From Dama dama (taxonomy: Eukaryota; Chordata; Mammalia; Artiodactyla; Cervidae): a stretch of DNA of 64,000 nucleotides. The translations under genes were made by a program, and so were the position numbers. The notes below the pieces were generated by a model. That model saw only the letters and a program-made list of their open reading frames with translations. It did not search any database and had not been told where the DNA came from. This document shows, one piece after another, positions 49,301-62,018 of the stretch. Positions within the stretch are counted from its first letter, which is position 1. Each line of letters starts with the position of its first letter. The stretch is taken from the NCBI RefSeq assembly GCF_033118175.1, contig NC_083714.1:744001-808000 (forward strand), given 5' to 3'.

Positions 49301-52050
49301 GGAGGATCATGAAACGATATTGAAAAACATGAAGAGCCTGAAAAGGTCTGAAAAATAATAGGAGCTTCAAAAGGTGTGAAAAATATGAGGAGCATGAATC
49401 GGTCTGAAAAATAGGAGTAGCATGTAGGTGTGTTCAAAACCATGAAGAGCCTGAAAACGTGTGAAAAATATTAAGAGCTTCAAAAGGTGTCAAAAATATG
49501 AGGAGCATGAAACGGTCTGAAAAATAGGAGGAGCATGAAGCGTCGTTGAAAAACGTGAAGAGCCTGAAAACGTGTGAAAAATATTAAGAGCTTCAAAAGG
49601 TGTGAAAAATATTAGGAGCATGAATCGGTCTGAAAAATAGGAGGAGCATGAAGCGTTGTTGAAAAAAGTGAAGAGCCTGAAAATGTGTGAAAAATATTAA
49701 GAGCTTCAAAAGGTGTGAAAAATATGAAGAACTTCAAAAGGTATCAAAAATCGAAGAGCAGGAAATGGTCTGAAAAATAGGAGGAGCATGAAGTGGTGTT
49801 AAAAACATGAAGAGCCTGAAAAGGTGTGAAATATAGGAAGAGCTTCAAAAGGTGTCAAAAGTATGAGGAGAATGAAACGGTCTAAAAATAGGAGGAGAAT
49901 GAAGTGGTGTTGAAAAACATGAAGAGCTTGAAAAGTGTGAAAAATATGAAGAGCTTCTAAAGGTGTCAATAATATGAGGAGCATGAAAAGGTCTGAAAAA
50001 TAGGAGAAGCATGAAGTGGTGTTGAAAAAAAAAAGAGCTTGAAAAGTGTGAAAAATATGAAGAGCATCAAAAGGTGTCAAAAATATGAGGAGCATGAAAC
50101 GGTCTGAAAAATAGGAGGAGCATGAAGCGGTGTTGAAAAACATGAAGAGCCTGAAAACGTGTGAAAAAATATGAAGAGCTTCAAAAGGTGTGAAAAATAT
50201 GAAGAGCTTCAAAAGGTGTCAAAAATTTGAGGAGCAAGAGACCGTCTGAAAAACAGGAGGAGCATGAAGCGGTGTTGAAAAACATGAAGAGCATGAAAAG
50301 ATGCCCAAAACATGAAGAGCTTCAAATGGTGTTAAAAATATGAGGAGCATAAAACGTTCTGAAGTATAGGAGGAGCATGAAGCGGTGTTGAAAAACATGA
50401 AGAGCATGAAAAGGTGCCAAAAATATGAAGAGCTTCAAAAGGTATCAAAAATGGGAGCAGCATGAAACGGTCGGAAAAATAGGAGGAGCATGAAGCGATG
50501 TTGAAAAACATGAAGAGCCTGAAAAGGTGTGAAATACTTGAAGAGCTTCAAAAGGTGTCAAAAATAGGAGGAGTCTGAAACGGTCTGAAATCTAGGAGGA
50601 GCATGAAGTGGTACTGAAAAACATGAAGAACCTGTAAAGATGTGAAAAATATGAAGAGCTTCAAAAGGTGTCAAAAATGTGAGGAGCATGAAACGGTCAG
50701 AAAAATAGGAGGAGCATGAAGCGGTGTCAAAAATATGAAGAGCCTCAAAAGTTGTGAAAAATATGAAGAGCTTCAAAAAGTGTCAAAAATACGAGGATCA
50801 TGAAACGGTCTGAAAAATAGGAGAAGCATGAAGTGTTGTTGAAAAACATGAAGAGCCTGAAAAGGTGTGAAATATATGAAGAGCTTCAAAAGGTGTCAAA
50901 AATATGAGGAGCATGAAACGGTGTGAAAATAGGAGGAGGATGAACCGGTCTGAAAAATAATAGGAGCATGAATCGATGTTGAAAACATGAAGAGCATGAA
51001 GAGGTGTGAAAAATATGAAGAGCTTCAAAAGGTGTCAAAAATATTAGGAGCAAGAAACGGTCTGAAAAATAGGAGGAGCATGAAGCGGTGTTGAAAAACA
51101 TGAAGAGCCTGAAAATGTGTGAAAAATATGAAGGGCTTTAAAAGGTGTCAAAAATATGAGGCGCCTGTAACGGTCTGAAAAATAGGAGGAGCATGAAGCG
51201 GTGTTGAAAAACATGAAGAGCTTGAAATGGGGTGAAATATATGAAGAGCTTCAAAAGGTGTCAAAAATAGGAGGAGTATGAAACGGTCTGAAATCTAGGA
51301 GGAGCATGAAGTGTTATTGAAAAACATGAAGATCATGAAAAGGTGTGAAATATGAAGAGCTTCAAAAGGTGTCAAAAATGTGAGGAGCATGAAACGGTCT
51401 GAAAAATAGGAGGAGCATGAAGCCATGTTCAAAAACATGAAGAGCCTGAAAAGGTGTGAAAAATATGAAGAGCTTCAAAAGGTGTCAAATTATGAGGAGA
51501 ATGAAACGGTGTGAAAAATAGGAGGAGCATAAAACGGGTTGAAAAATAGGAGGAGCATGAAGCGGAGTCCACAAAAATGAAGAGCCTGAAAAGGTGGAAA
51601 GTATATGAAGAGCTTCAAAAGCTGTCAAAAATTTGAGGAGCAAGAAACGGTATGAAAAATAGGAGGAGTGTGAAGCGGTGTTCAAAAACATGAAGAGTTT
51701 AAAAGGTGTGAAAAATATGAAGAGCTTCAAAAGTTGTGAAAAATATGAAAAGCATAAAACGGTCTGAAAAATAGGAGGAGCATGAAACGGTCTGAAAAAT
51801 AGGAGGAGCATGAAGCGGTGTTGAAAAACATGAAGAGTCTGAAAAGTTGTGAAAAATATGAAGAGCTTCAAAAGGTGTCAAAAATTTGAGGAGCATGAAA
51901 AGTTCTGAAGAATAGGAAGAGCATGATGCAGTGTTGAAAAACATGAAGAGCCTGAAAAGGTGTGAAAAATATGAAGCACTTCAAAAGATGTCAAAATTAT
52001 GAGGAGCATGAAACAGTTGAAAAATAGGAGGAGCATGAAGCAGTGTTCAA
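49301..52050 (+). repeat. Diverged array segment without a close kilobase-scale partner
   Basis: Monomers are intact but carry many private changes (GTGTGAAAAATATTAAG, GATGCCCAAAAC, GAAATCTAGG). GAAATCTAGG occurs at 50,588 and 51,290, 702 bp apart (about 25 subunits), with only moderate similarity around it. I found no near-identical copy elsewhere in the window. No gene is seen. Confidence 0.75.
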
Positions 52051-55000
52051 AAACATGAATAACCGGAAAAGGTGTGAAAAATATGAAGAGCTTCAAAAGG
52101 TGTGAAAATTATGAGGAGCATGAAACGGTCTGAAAAATAGGAGGAGCATGAAGGGGTGTTCAAAAACATGAAGAGCCTGAAAAGGTGTGAAAAATATGAA
52201 GAGCTTCAAAAGGTTGGAAATACATGAGGAGCATGAAACGGTCTGAAAAATAGGAGGAGCATGAATCCGTCTGAAAAATGGGAGGAGCATGAAGCGGTGT
52301 TGAAAAACATGAAGTTCCTGAAAAGCTGCGAAAATAAGACAAGCTTCAAAAGGTGTGAAAAATATGAGGAGCATGAAACGGTCTGAAAAATAGGAGGTGC
52401 ATGAAGCGGTGTCGAAAAACATGAAGAGCCTGAGAACGTGTGAAAAATATGAAGAGCTTCTAAAGGTGTGAAAAATATGAAGAGCTTCAAAAGGTGTCAA
52501 AAATGAGATGAGCATGAAACGGCCTGAAAAATAGGAGGAGCATGAAGTGGTGTTGAAAAACATGATGAGCCTGAAAAAGTGTGAAATATATGAAGAGCTT
52601 CAAAAGGTGTCAAAAATATGAGGAGCATGAAACGGTCTGAAAAATAGGAGGAGCATGAAGCGGTGTTGAAAAACATGAAGAGCCTGAAAAGGTGTGAAAA
52701 ATATGAAGAGCTTCAAAAGTTGTCAAAAATATGATGAGCATGAACGGTCCAGAAAATAGCAGGAGCATGAAGCGGTCTTGAAAACCATGAAGAGCCTGAA
52801 AAGGTGTGAAAAATAAGAAGAGCTTCAAAATGTTTCAAAATTATGAGGAGAATGAACGGTCTGAAAAATAGGAGGAGCATGAAGCGGTGTTGAAAAACAT
52901 GAAGAGCCTGAAAAAGTGTGAAATATATGAAGAACTTCAAAAGGTGTGAAGTACATGAGGAGCATTAAACGCTCTGAAAAATAGAAGCATGAAGTTTTGT
53001 TCAAAAACATGAAGAGCCTGAAAAGGTGTGAAATATATGAAGATCTTCAAAAGGTGTGAAAAATATGAGGGGCATGAAACGGTCTGAAAAATAGGAGGTG
53101 CATGAAGCGGTGTTGAAAACATGAAGAGCCTGAAAACCTGTGAAAAATATGAACAGCTTCAAAAGGTGTGAAAATATAAAGAGCTTCAAAAGGTGTGAAA
53201 AATATGAAGAGCTTCAAACGGTGTCAAAAATGAGATGAGCATGAAATGGCCTAAAAAATAGGAGGAGCATGAAGTGTTGGTGAAAAACATGAAGAGCGTG
53301 AAAAGGTGTGAAAAATATGAAGAGCCTCAAAAGGTGTGAAAAATATGAGAAACATGACATGATCTGAAATATTGGAGGAGCATGAAGCGGTGTTGAAGAA
53401 CATGAAGAGCCTGAAAAGGTGTGAAAAATATGAAGAGCTTCAAAAGTTGTCAAAAATATGAGGAGCAAGAAACGGTCTGAAAAATAGGAGGAGCATGAAG
53501 TGGTGTTGAAAAATATGAAGAGCCTGAAAAGGTGTGAAATATGTAAAGAGCTTCAAAAGGTGTCAAAAATATGAGGAGCATGAAACGGTCTGAAAAATAG
53601 GAGGAGCATGAAGCTGTGTTGAAAAACATGAAGAGCCTGAAAAGGTGTGAACCATATTAAGAGCTTCAAAAGGTGTCAAAAATATGTGGAGCAAGTAACG
53701 GTTTGAAAAATAGGAGGAGCATGAAGCGGTGTTCAAAAACATGAAGATCCTGAAAAGGTGTGAAAAATACGAAGAGCTTCAAAAGGTGTGAAATACATGA
53801 GGAGCATGAAACCGTCTGAAAAATAGGAAGAGCATGAAGCGATGTTCAAAAACATGAAGAGCCTGAAATGGTGTGAAAAATATCAAGAGTTTCAAAAGGT
53901 GTGAAAAATATGATGAGCATGAAAAGGTCTGAAAAATAGGAGGAGCAAGAAGCGGTGTTCAAAAACATGAAGAGCCTGAAAAGGTGTGAAAAAGATGAAG
54001 AGCTTCAAAAGCTGTCAAAAATATGAGGAGCATGAAATGGTCTGAAAAATAGGAGGAGAATGAAGCGGTGTTTAAAAACATGAAGAGCCTGAAAAGGTGT
54101 TGAAAAATATGAAGAGACTCAAAACTTGTCAAAAATATGAGGAGCATGAAACGGTCTGAAAAATAGGAGGAGCATGAAAAGATGTTGAAAAACATGAAGA
54201 GCCTGAAAACGTGTGAAAATATGAAGATCTTCAAAAGGTGTGAAAAATATGAAGAGCTTCAAAAGGTGTCAAAAATGAGATGAGCATGAAACTGTCTGAA
54301 AAATGGGAGGAGCATGAAGTGGTGTTCAAAAAAATGAAGAGCCTAAAAAGGTGTGAAAAATATGCAGACTTTCAAAAGAAATCAAAAATATGAAGAGCAT
54401 GAAACGGTCTGAAAAGTAGGAGGAGCATGAAGCGGTATTCAAAAACATGAAGAGCCTGAAAAGGTGTGAAAAAAGTGAAGAGCTTCAAAAGGTCTCAAAA
54501 AAATGAGTAGCATGAAACGGTCTGAAAAATCGGAGGAGCATGAAACGGTGTTCAAAAACCTGAAGAGCCTGAAAAGGTGTGAAAAATGTGACGAGCTTCA
54601 AAACGTGTCAAAAATATGAGGAGCATGATACGGTCTGAAAAATAGGAGGAGCAAGAAGCGGTGTTGAAAAACATGAAGAACCTGAAAAGGTGTGAAAAAT
54701 ATGAAGAACTTCAAAAGGTGTGAAAAATATGAGGAGCATGTAACGGTCTGAATAATAGGAGGAGCATGAAGCGGTGTTCATAAACATGGAGACCCTGAAA
54801 AGTTGTGAAAAATATGAAGAACTTCAAAAGGTGTGAAAAATATGAAGAGCTTCAAAATGTGTCAAAAAGAGATGAGCATGAAACGGTCTGAAAAATAGGA
54901 GGAACATGAAGTGGTTTTGAAAAACCTGAAGAGCCTGAAAAGGTGTGAGAAATATGAAGAGTTTCAAAAGGTATCAAAAATATGAGGAGACTGAAACGGT

Positions 55001-55186
55001 CTGAAAAATAAGAGGAGCATGAAGCGGTGTTCAAAAACATGAAGAGTCTGAAAAGGTGTGGAATATATGAAGACCTTCAAAAGGTGTCAAAGGTATGAGG
55101 AGAATGAAACGGTCTGAAAAATACGAGGAGCATGAAGTGGTTTTGAAAAACATGAAGAGCCTGAAAAGATGTGAAAAATATGAAGA
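52051..55186 (+). repeat. Mosaic segment collinear with parts of 7.2-21.4 kb
   Basis: Short blocks match distant parts of the window in increasing order: 52.34-53.2 kb with 7.2-8.1 kb (and partly 13.0-13.3 kb), 53.28-53.52 kb with 14.44-14.68 kb, 53.53-53.9 kb with 14.96-15.32 kb, 54.48-54.69 kb with 15.32-15.53 kb, and 54.72-54.88 kb with 21.22-21.38 kb. Marker pairs include AAACATGACATGATCTG at 14,501/53,350 and GAGTAGCATG at 15,344/54,505. Confidence 0.82.
52602..52714 (+). repeat. Reference monomer matching the consensus (113 bp)
   Basis: This monomer agrees at every base with the consensus I derived by eye and serves as a reference for the array. Subunit 1 is 52,602-52,629 (28 bp), subunit 2 is 52,630-52,657 (28 bp), subunit 3 is 52,658-52,686 (29 bp) and subunit 4 is 52,687-52,714 (28 bp). 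All four share an A-run at the start, a GGTST core, a second A-run near position 11 and a GARGAGC block near the end, which shows descent from one ~28-bp element. CpG occurs twice, in the CGG near the start of subunits 2 and 3. AGCT occurs once, in subunit 4. Confidence 0.9.
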
Positions 55187-58100
55187 GCTTCAAAAGGTGT
55201 CAAAAATATGAGGAGCATGAAACGGTCTGAAAAATAGAAGCAGCATGAAGCGGTGTTGAAATAGATAAAGAGCCTGAAAACGTGTGAAAAATATGAAGAG
55301 ATTCAAAAGGTGTGAAAAATATGAAGAGCTTCAAAAGGTGTGAAAAGAATGAAGAGCTTCAAAAGGTGTCAAAAATATGAGGAACATGAAATGGTCTGAA
55401 AAATTGGAGGAGCATGAAGCCGTGTTCAAAAACATGAACAGCTTGAAAATGTGTGAAAAATATGAAGAGCCTGAAAAGTTATGAAAAATACGAAGAGCTT
55501 CAAAAGGTGTCAAATATATGAGGAGCATGAAACGGTCTGAAAAATAGGAGGATCATAAAGCGGTGTTGAAAAACATGAAGAGCCTGAAAATGGTGTGAAA
55601 AATATCAAGAGCTTCAAAAGGTGTCAAAAATGAGATGTGCATGAAACGGTCTGAAAAATAGGAGGAGCATGAAACGGTGTTCAAAAACATGAAGAGCCTG
55701 AAAAGGTGTGAAAAATATGAAGAGCCTCAAAAAATGTCAAAAATATGAGGAATATGAAACGGTCTGAAAAATAGGAGGATCATAAAGCGGTGTTGAAAAA
55801 CATGAAGAGCCTGAAAATGGTGTGAAAAATATGAAGAGCTTCAAAAGGAGTCAAAAATGAAATGTGCATGAAACGGTCTGAAAAATATGAGGAGCATGAA
55901 GTGGTTGTGAAAAACATGAAAAGCCTGAAAATGTGTGCAAAATACGAAGAGCTTCAAAAGGTGTGAAATACATGAGGAGCATGAAATGGTCTGAGAAATA
56001 GGAGGAGCATGAAGCGGTGTTCAAAAACATGTAGAGACTGAAAAGGTGTGAAAAATATGAAGAGCTTCAAAAGGAGTGAAAAATAGGAGGAGCATGAAAC
56101 GGTCTGAAAAATAGGAGGAACATGAACCGGTGTTCAAATACATGAAAAGCCTGAAAAGGTGTGAAAAATATGAAGAGCTTCAAAAATATGAAAAATATGA
56201 AGAGCTTCAAAAGGTGTGAAAAATATGAAGAGCTTCAAAAGGTGTCAAAAATATGAGAAACATGAAACGGTCTGAAAAATTGGAGGAGCATGAAGCGGTG
56301 TTCAAAAACATGAAGAGCCTGAAAAGGTGTGAAAAATATGAAGAGCTTCAAAAGGTGTCAAAAATATGAGGAGCATGAAACGGTCTGAAAAATAGGAGGA
56401 GCATGAAGCGGTGTTGAAAAAAATGAAGAGCCTGAAAATGTGTGAAATATATGAAGAGCTTCAAAAGGTGTGAAATACATGAGGAGCATGAAACGGACTG
56501 AAAAATAGGAGGAGCATGAAGCGGTGTGGAAAAACATGAAGAGCCTGAAAAGGTGTGAAAGATATGAAGAGTTTCTAAAGGTGTCAAAAATATGAGGAGC
56601 ATGAAAACTTCTGAAAAATAGGAGGAGCATGAAGGTGTGTTGAAAAACATTAAGAGCCTGAAAGGGTGTGAAAAATATGAAGAGCTTCAAAAAGTGTCAA
56701 AAATATGAGGAGCATGAAACGGTCTGAAAAATAGGCGGAGCATGAAGCGGTGTTCAAAAACATGAAGAGCGTGAAAAGGTGTGAAAAATATGAAAAGCTT
56801 CAAAAGGTGTCAAACATAAGAGGAGCATGAAACGGTCTGAAAAATAGGAGGAGCATGAAACGGTGTTCAAAAACATGAAGAGCCTGAAAATGGTGTGAAA
56901 AATATCAAAGGCTTCAAAAAGTGTCAAAAATGAGATGTGCATGATACGGTCAGAAAAATAGGAGGAGCATGAAACGGTGTTCAAAAACATGAAGAGCCTG
57001 AAAAGGTGTGAAAAATATGAAGTACTTCAAAAGGTGTCAAATATATGAGGAGCATGAAACGGTCTGAAAAATAGGAGGATCATAAAGCGGTGTTGAAAAA
57101 CATGAAGAGCCTGAAAATGGTGTGAAAAATATCAAAGGCTTCAAAAAGTGTCAAAAATGAGATGTGCATGAAACGGTCAGAAAAATAGGAGGAGCATGAA
57201 ACGGTGTTCAAAACATGAAGAGCCTGAAAAGGTGTGAAAAATATGAAGAGCCTCAAAAAATGTCAAAAATATGAGGAATATGAAACGGTCTGAAAAATAG
57301 GAGGATCATAAAGCGGTGTTGAAAAACATGAAGAGCCTGAAAATGGTGTGAAAAATATGAAGAGCTTCAAAAGGAGTCAAAAATGAAATGTGCATGAAAC
57401 GGTCTGAAAAATATGAGGAGCATGAAGTGGTTGTGAAAAACATGAAAAGCCTGAAAATGTGTGCAAAATACTAAGAGATTCAAAAGGTGTGAAATACATG
57501 AGTAGCATGAAATGGTCTGAGAAATAGGAGGAGCATGAAGCGGTGTTCAAAAACATGTAGAGACTGAAAAGGTGTGAAAAATGTGAAGAGCTTCAAAAGG
57601 AGTGAAAAAATAGGAGGAGCACGAAACGGTCTGAAAAATAGGAGGAGCATGAACCGGTGTTCAAATACATGAAAAGCCTGAAATGGTGTGAAAAATATGA
57701 AGAGCTTCAAATATATGAAAAATATGAAGAGCTTCAAAAGGTGTGAAAAATATGAAGAGCTTCAAAAGGTGTCAAAAATATGAGAAACATGAAACGTTCT
57801 GAAAAATTGGAGGAGCATGAAGCGGTGTTCAAAAACATGAAGAGCCTGAAAAGGTGTGAAAAATATGAAGAGCTTCAAAAGGTGTCAAAAATATGAGGAG
57901 CATGAAATGGTCTAAAAAATCGGAGGAGCATGAAATGGTGTTCAACACATGAAGAGACAGAAAAGGTGTGAAAAACATGAAGAGCTTCAAATGGTGTGAA
58001 ATACATGAGGAGCATGAAACGGTCTGAAAAATAGGAGGAGCAAGAAGGTGTGCTCAAAAACATGAAGAGCCTGAAAAAGTGTGAAAAATATGAAGAGCTT

Positions 58101-58602
58101 CAAAAGGTGTGAAAAATATGAGGAGCATGAAACGGTCTGAAAAATATGAGGAGCATGAAGCGCTGTTCAAAAACATGAAGAGCCTAAAAGGTGTGAAAAA
58201 TATGAAGAGCTTCAAAAGGTGTCAAAAATATGAGGAGCATGAAATGGCCTCAAAAATAGGAGGAGCATGAATCGGTGATGAAAAACATGGAGAGCCTGAA
58301 AAGGTGTGAAAAATATGAAGAGCTTCAAAAGGTTTCAAAATGTGTGGAGCATGAAACGGTCTGAAAAATAGGAGGAGCATGAAGCGGTGTTGAAAAACAT
58401 GAAGAGTCTGAAAAGGTGTGAAAAATATGAAGAGCTTGAAAAGGTGTGAAAAATATGAAGAACTTCAAAAGGTGTGAAACATATGAAGAGCTTCAAAACG
58501 TGTGAAATACATGAGGAGCATGAAACGGTCTGAAAAATAGAAGGAGCATGAAGTGATGTTCAAAAACATGAAGAGCCTGAAAAGGTGTGAAAAATATGAA
58601 AA
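55187..58602 (+). repeat. 3.42-kb tandem duplication, copy 1
   Basis: About 30 monomers repeated at a constant offset of 3,416 bp. TAGAAGCAGCATGAAG at 55,235 marks the left end. The block contains the GCCTCAAAAAATGTC and GAACCGGTGTTC markers of 22.5-24.7 kb, and its right end matches the start of the 24.7-kb block (GCAAGAAGGTGTGCTC at 58,040). No gene is present. Confidence 0.92.
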
Positions 58603-61600
58603 GCTTCAAAAGGTGTCAAAAATATGAGGAGCATGAAACGGTCTGAAAAATAGAAGCAGCATGAAGCGGTGTTGAAATAGATAAAGAGCCTGAAAACGTG
58701 TGAAAAATATGAAGAGATTCAAAAGGTGTGAAAAATATGAAGAGCTTCAAAAGGTGTGAAAAGAATGAAGAGCTTCAAAAGGTGTCAAAAATATGAGGAA
58801 CATGAAATGGTCTGAAAAATTGGAGGAGCATGAAGCCGTGTTCAAAAACATGAACAGCTTGAAAATGTGTGAAAAATATGAAGAGCCTGAAAAGTTATGA
58901 AAAATACGAAGAGCTTCAAAAGGTGTCAAATATATGAGGAGCATGAAACGGTCTGAAAAATAGGAGGATCATAAAGCGGTGTTGAAAAACATGAAGAGCC
59001 TGAAAATGGTGTGAAAAATATCAAGAGCTTCAAAAGGTGTCAAAAATGAGATGTGCATGAAACGGTCTGAAAAATAGGAGGAGCATGAAACGGTGTTCAA
59101 AAACATGAAGAGCCTGAAAAGGTGTGAAAAATATGAAGAGCCTCAAAAAATGTCAAAAATATGAGGAATATGAAACGGTCTGAAAAATAGGAGGATCATA
59201 AAGCGGTGTTGAAAAACATGAAGAGCCTGAAAATGGTGTGAAAAATATGAAGAGCTTCAAAAGGAGTCAAAAATGAAATGTGCATGAAACGGTCTGAAAA
59301 ATATGAGGAGCATGAAGTGGTTGTGAAAAACATGAAAAGCCTGAAAATGTGTGCAAAATACGAAGAGCTTCAAAAGGTGTGAAATACATGAGGAGCATGA
59401 AATGGTCTGAGAAATAGGAGGAGCATGAAGCGGTGTTCAAAAACATGTAGAGACTGAAAAGGTGTGAAAAATATGAAGAGCTTCAAAAGGAGTGAAAAAT
59501 AGGAGGAGCATGAAACGGTCTGAAAAATAGGAGGAACATGAACCGGTGTTCAAATACATGAAAAGCCTGAAAAGGTGTGAAAAATATGAAGAGCTTCAAA
59601 AATATGAAAAATATGAAGAGCTTCAAAAGGTGTGAAAAATATGAAGAGCTTCAAAAGGTGTCAAAAATATGAGAAACATGAAACGGTCTGAAAAATTGGA
59701 GGAGCATGAAGCGGTGTTCAAAAACATGAAGAGCCTGAAAAGGTGTGAAAAATATGAAGAGCTTCAAAAGGTGTCAAAAATATGAGGAGCATGAAACGGT
59801 CTGAAAAATAGGAGGAGCATGAAGCGGTGTTGAAAAAAATGAAGAGCCTGAAAATGTGTGAAATATATGAAGAGCTTCAAAAGGTGTGAAATACATGAGG
59901 AGCATGAAACGGACTGAAAAATAGGAGGAGCATGAAGCGGTGTGGAAAAACATGAAGAGCCTGAAAAGGTGTGAAAGATATGAAGAGTTTCTAAAGGTGT
60001 CAAAAATATGAGGAGCATGAAAACGTCTGAAAAATAGGAGGAGCATGAAGGTGTGTTGAAAAACATTAAGAGCCTGAAAGGGTGTGAAAAATATGAAGAG
60101 CTTCAAAAGGTGTCAAAAATATGAGGAGCATGAAACGGTCTGAAAAATAGGCGGAGCATGAAGCGGTGTTCAAAAACATGAAGAGCGTGAAAAGGTGTGA
60201 AAAATATGAAAAGCTTCAAAAGGTGTCAAACATAAGAGGAGCATGAAACGGTCTGAAAAATAGGAGGAGCATGAAACGGTGTTCAAAAACATGAAGAGCC
60301 TGAAAATGGTGTGAAAAATATCAAAGGCTTCAAAAAGTGTCAAAAATGAGATGTGCATGATACGGTCAGAAAAATAGGAGGAGCATGAAACGGTGTTCAA
60401 AAACATGAAGAGCCTGAAAAGGTGTGAAAAATATGAAGTACTTCAAAAGGTGTCAAATATATGAGGAGCATGAAACGGTCTGAAAAATAGGAGGATCATA
60501 AAGCGGTGTTGAAAAACATGAAGAGCCTGAAAATGGTGTGAAAAATATCAAAGGCTTCAAAAAGTGTCAAAAATGAGATGTGCATGAAACGGTCAGAAAA
60601 ATAGGAGGAGCATGAAACGGTGTTCAAAACATGAAGAGCCTGAAAAGGTGTGAAAAATATGAAGAGCCTCAAAAAATGTCAAAAATATGAGGAATATGAA
60701 ACGGTCTGAAAAATAGGAGGATCATAAAGCGGTGTTGAAAAACATGAAGAGCCTGAAAATGGTGTGAAAAATATGAAGAGCTTCAAAAGGAGTCAAAAAT
60801 GAAATGTGCATGAAACGGTCTGAAAAATATGAGGAGCATGAAGTGGTTGTGAAAAACATGAAAAGCCTGAAAATGTGTGCAAAATACTAAGAGATTCAAA
60901 AGGTGTGAAATACATGAGTAGCATGAAATGGTCTGAGAAATAGGAGGAGCATGAAGCGGTGTTCAAAAACATGTAGAGACTGAAAAGGTGTGAAAAATGT
61001 GAAGAGCTTCAAAAGGAGTGAAAAAATAGGAGGAGCACGAAACGGTCTGAAAAATAGGAGGAGCATGAACCGGTGTTCAAATACATGAAAAGCCTGAAAT
61101 GGTGTGAAAAATATGAAGAGCTTCAAATATATGAAAAATATGAAGAGCTTCAAAAGGTGTGAAAAATATGAAGAGCTTCAAAAGGTGTCAAAAATATGAG
61201 AAACATGAAACGTTCTGAAAAATTGGAGGAGCATGAAGCGGTGTTCAAAAACATGAAGAGCCTGAAAAGGTGTGAAAAATATGAAGAGCTTCAAAAGGTG
61301 TCAAAAATATGAGGAGCATGAAATGGTCTAAAAAATCGGAGGAGCATGAAATGGTGTTCAACACATGAAGAGACAGAAAAGGTGTGAAAAACATGAAGAG
61401 CTTCAAATGGTGTGAAATACATGAGGAGCATGAAATGGTCTGAAAAATAGGAGGAGCAAGAAGGTGTGCTCAAAAACATGAAGAGCCTGAAAAAGTGTGA
61501 AAAATATGAAGAGCTTCAAAAGGTGTGAAAAATATGAGGAGCATGAAACGGTCTGAAAAATATGAGGAGCATGAAGCGCTGTTCAAAAACATGAAGAGCC

Positions 61601-62018
61601 TAAAAGGTGTGAAAAATATGAAGAGCTTCAAAAGGTGTCAAAAATATGAGGAGCATGAAATGGCCTCAAAAATAGGAGGAGCATGAATCGGTGATGAAAA
61701 ACATGGAGAGCCTGAAAAGGTGTGAAAAATATGAAGAGCTTCAAAAGGTTTCAAAATGTGTGGAGCATGAAACGGTCTGAAAAATAGGAGGAGCATGAAG
61801 CGGTGTTGAAAAACATGAAAAGCCTGAAAAGGTGTGAAAAATATGAAGAGCTTGAAAAGGTGTGAAAAATATGAAGAACTTCAAAAGGTGTGAAACATAT
61901 GAAGAGCTTCAAAACGTGTGAAATACATGAGGAGCATGAAACGGTCTGAAAAATAGAAGGAGCATGAAGTGGTGTTCAAAAACATGAAGAGCCTGAAAAG
62001 GTGTGAAAAATATGAAAA
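58603..62018 (+). repeat. 3.42-kb tandem duplication, copy 2
   Basis: Second copy, with TAGAAGCAGCATGAAG at 58,651. Observed differences are few: AAAACTTCTG/AAAACGTCTG, AAAAAGTGTC/AAAAGGTGTC, AAACGGTCTG/AAATGGTCTG near 58,018/61,434 and AAGAGTCTG/AAAAGCCTG near 58,404/61,820. Confidence 0.92.

Noticed and set aside
52641..52660. Bacterial-type ribosome binding site: AGGAGG a few bases before ATG, once per monomer
   Set aside because: The + strand frames it would start are very short (MKRC then stop at the consensus), and the context is a eukaryotic-type satellite. It is a chance product of the A/G-rich unit.
52642..52714. Plus-strand frame giving a charged, coiled-coil-like peptide rich in E and K
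   Set aside because: Stops bound it to about 35 residues in each monomer (TAG in subunit 2, TGA in the next subunit 1). The composition alone explains the charge.
52701..52714. Heat-shock-element-like GAAGAGCTTC in each subunit 4
   Set aside because: The spacing between GAA and TTC is four bases, not the two of an inverted nGAAn pair, and a single such site per monomer is weak. Composition explains it.
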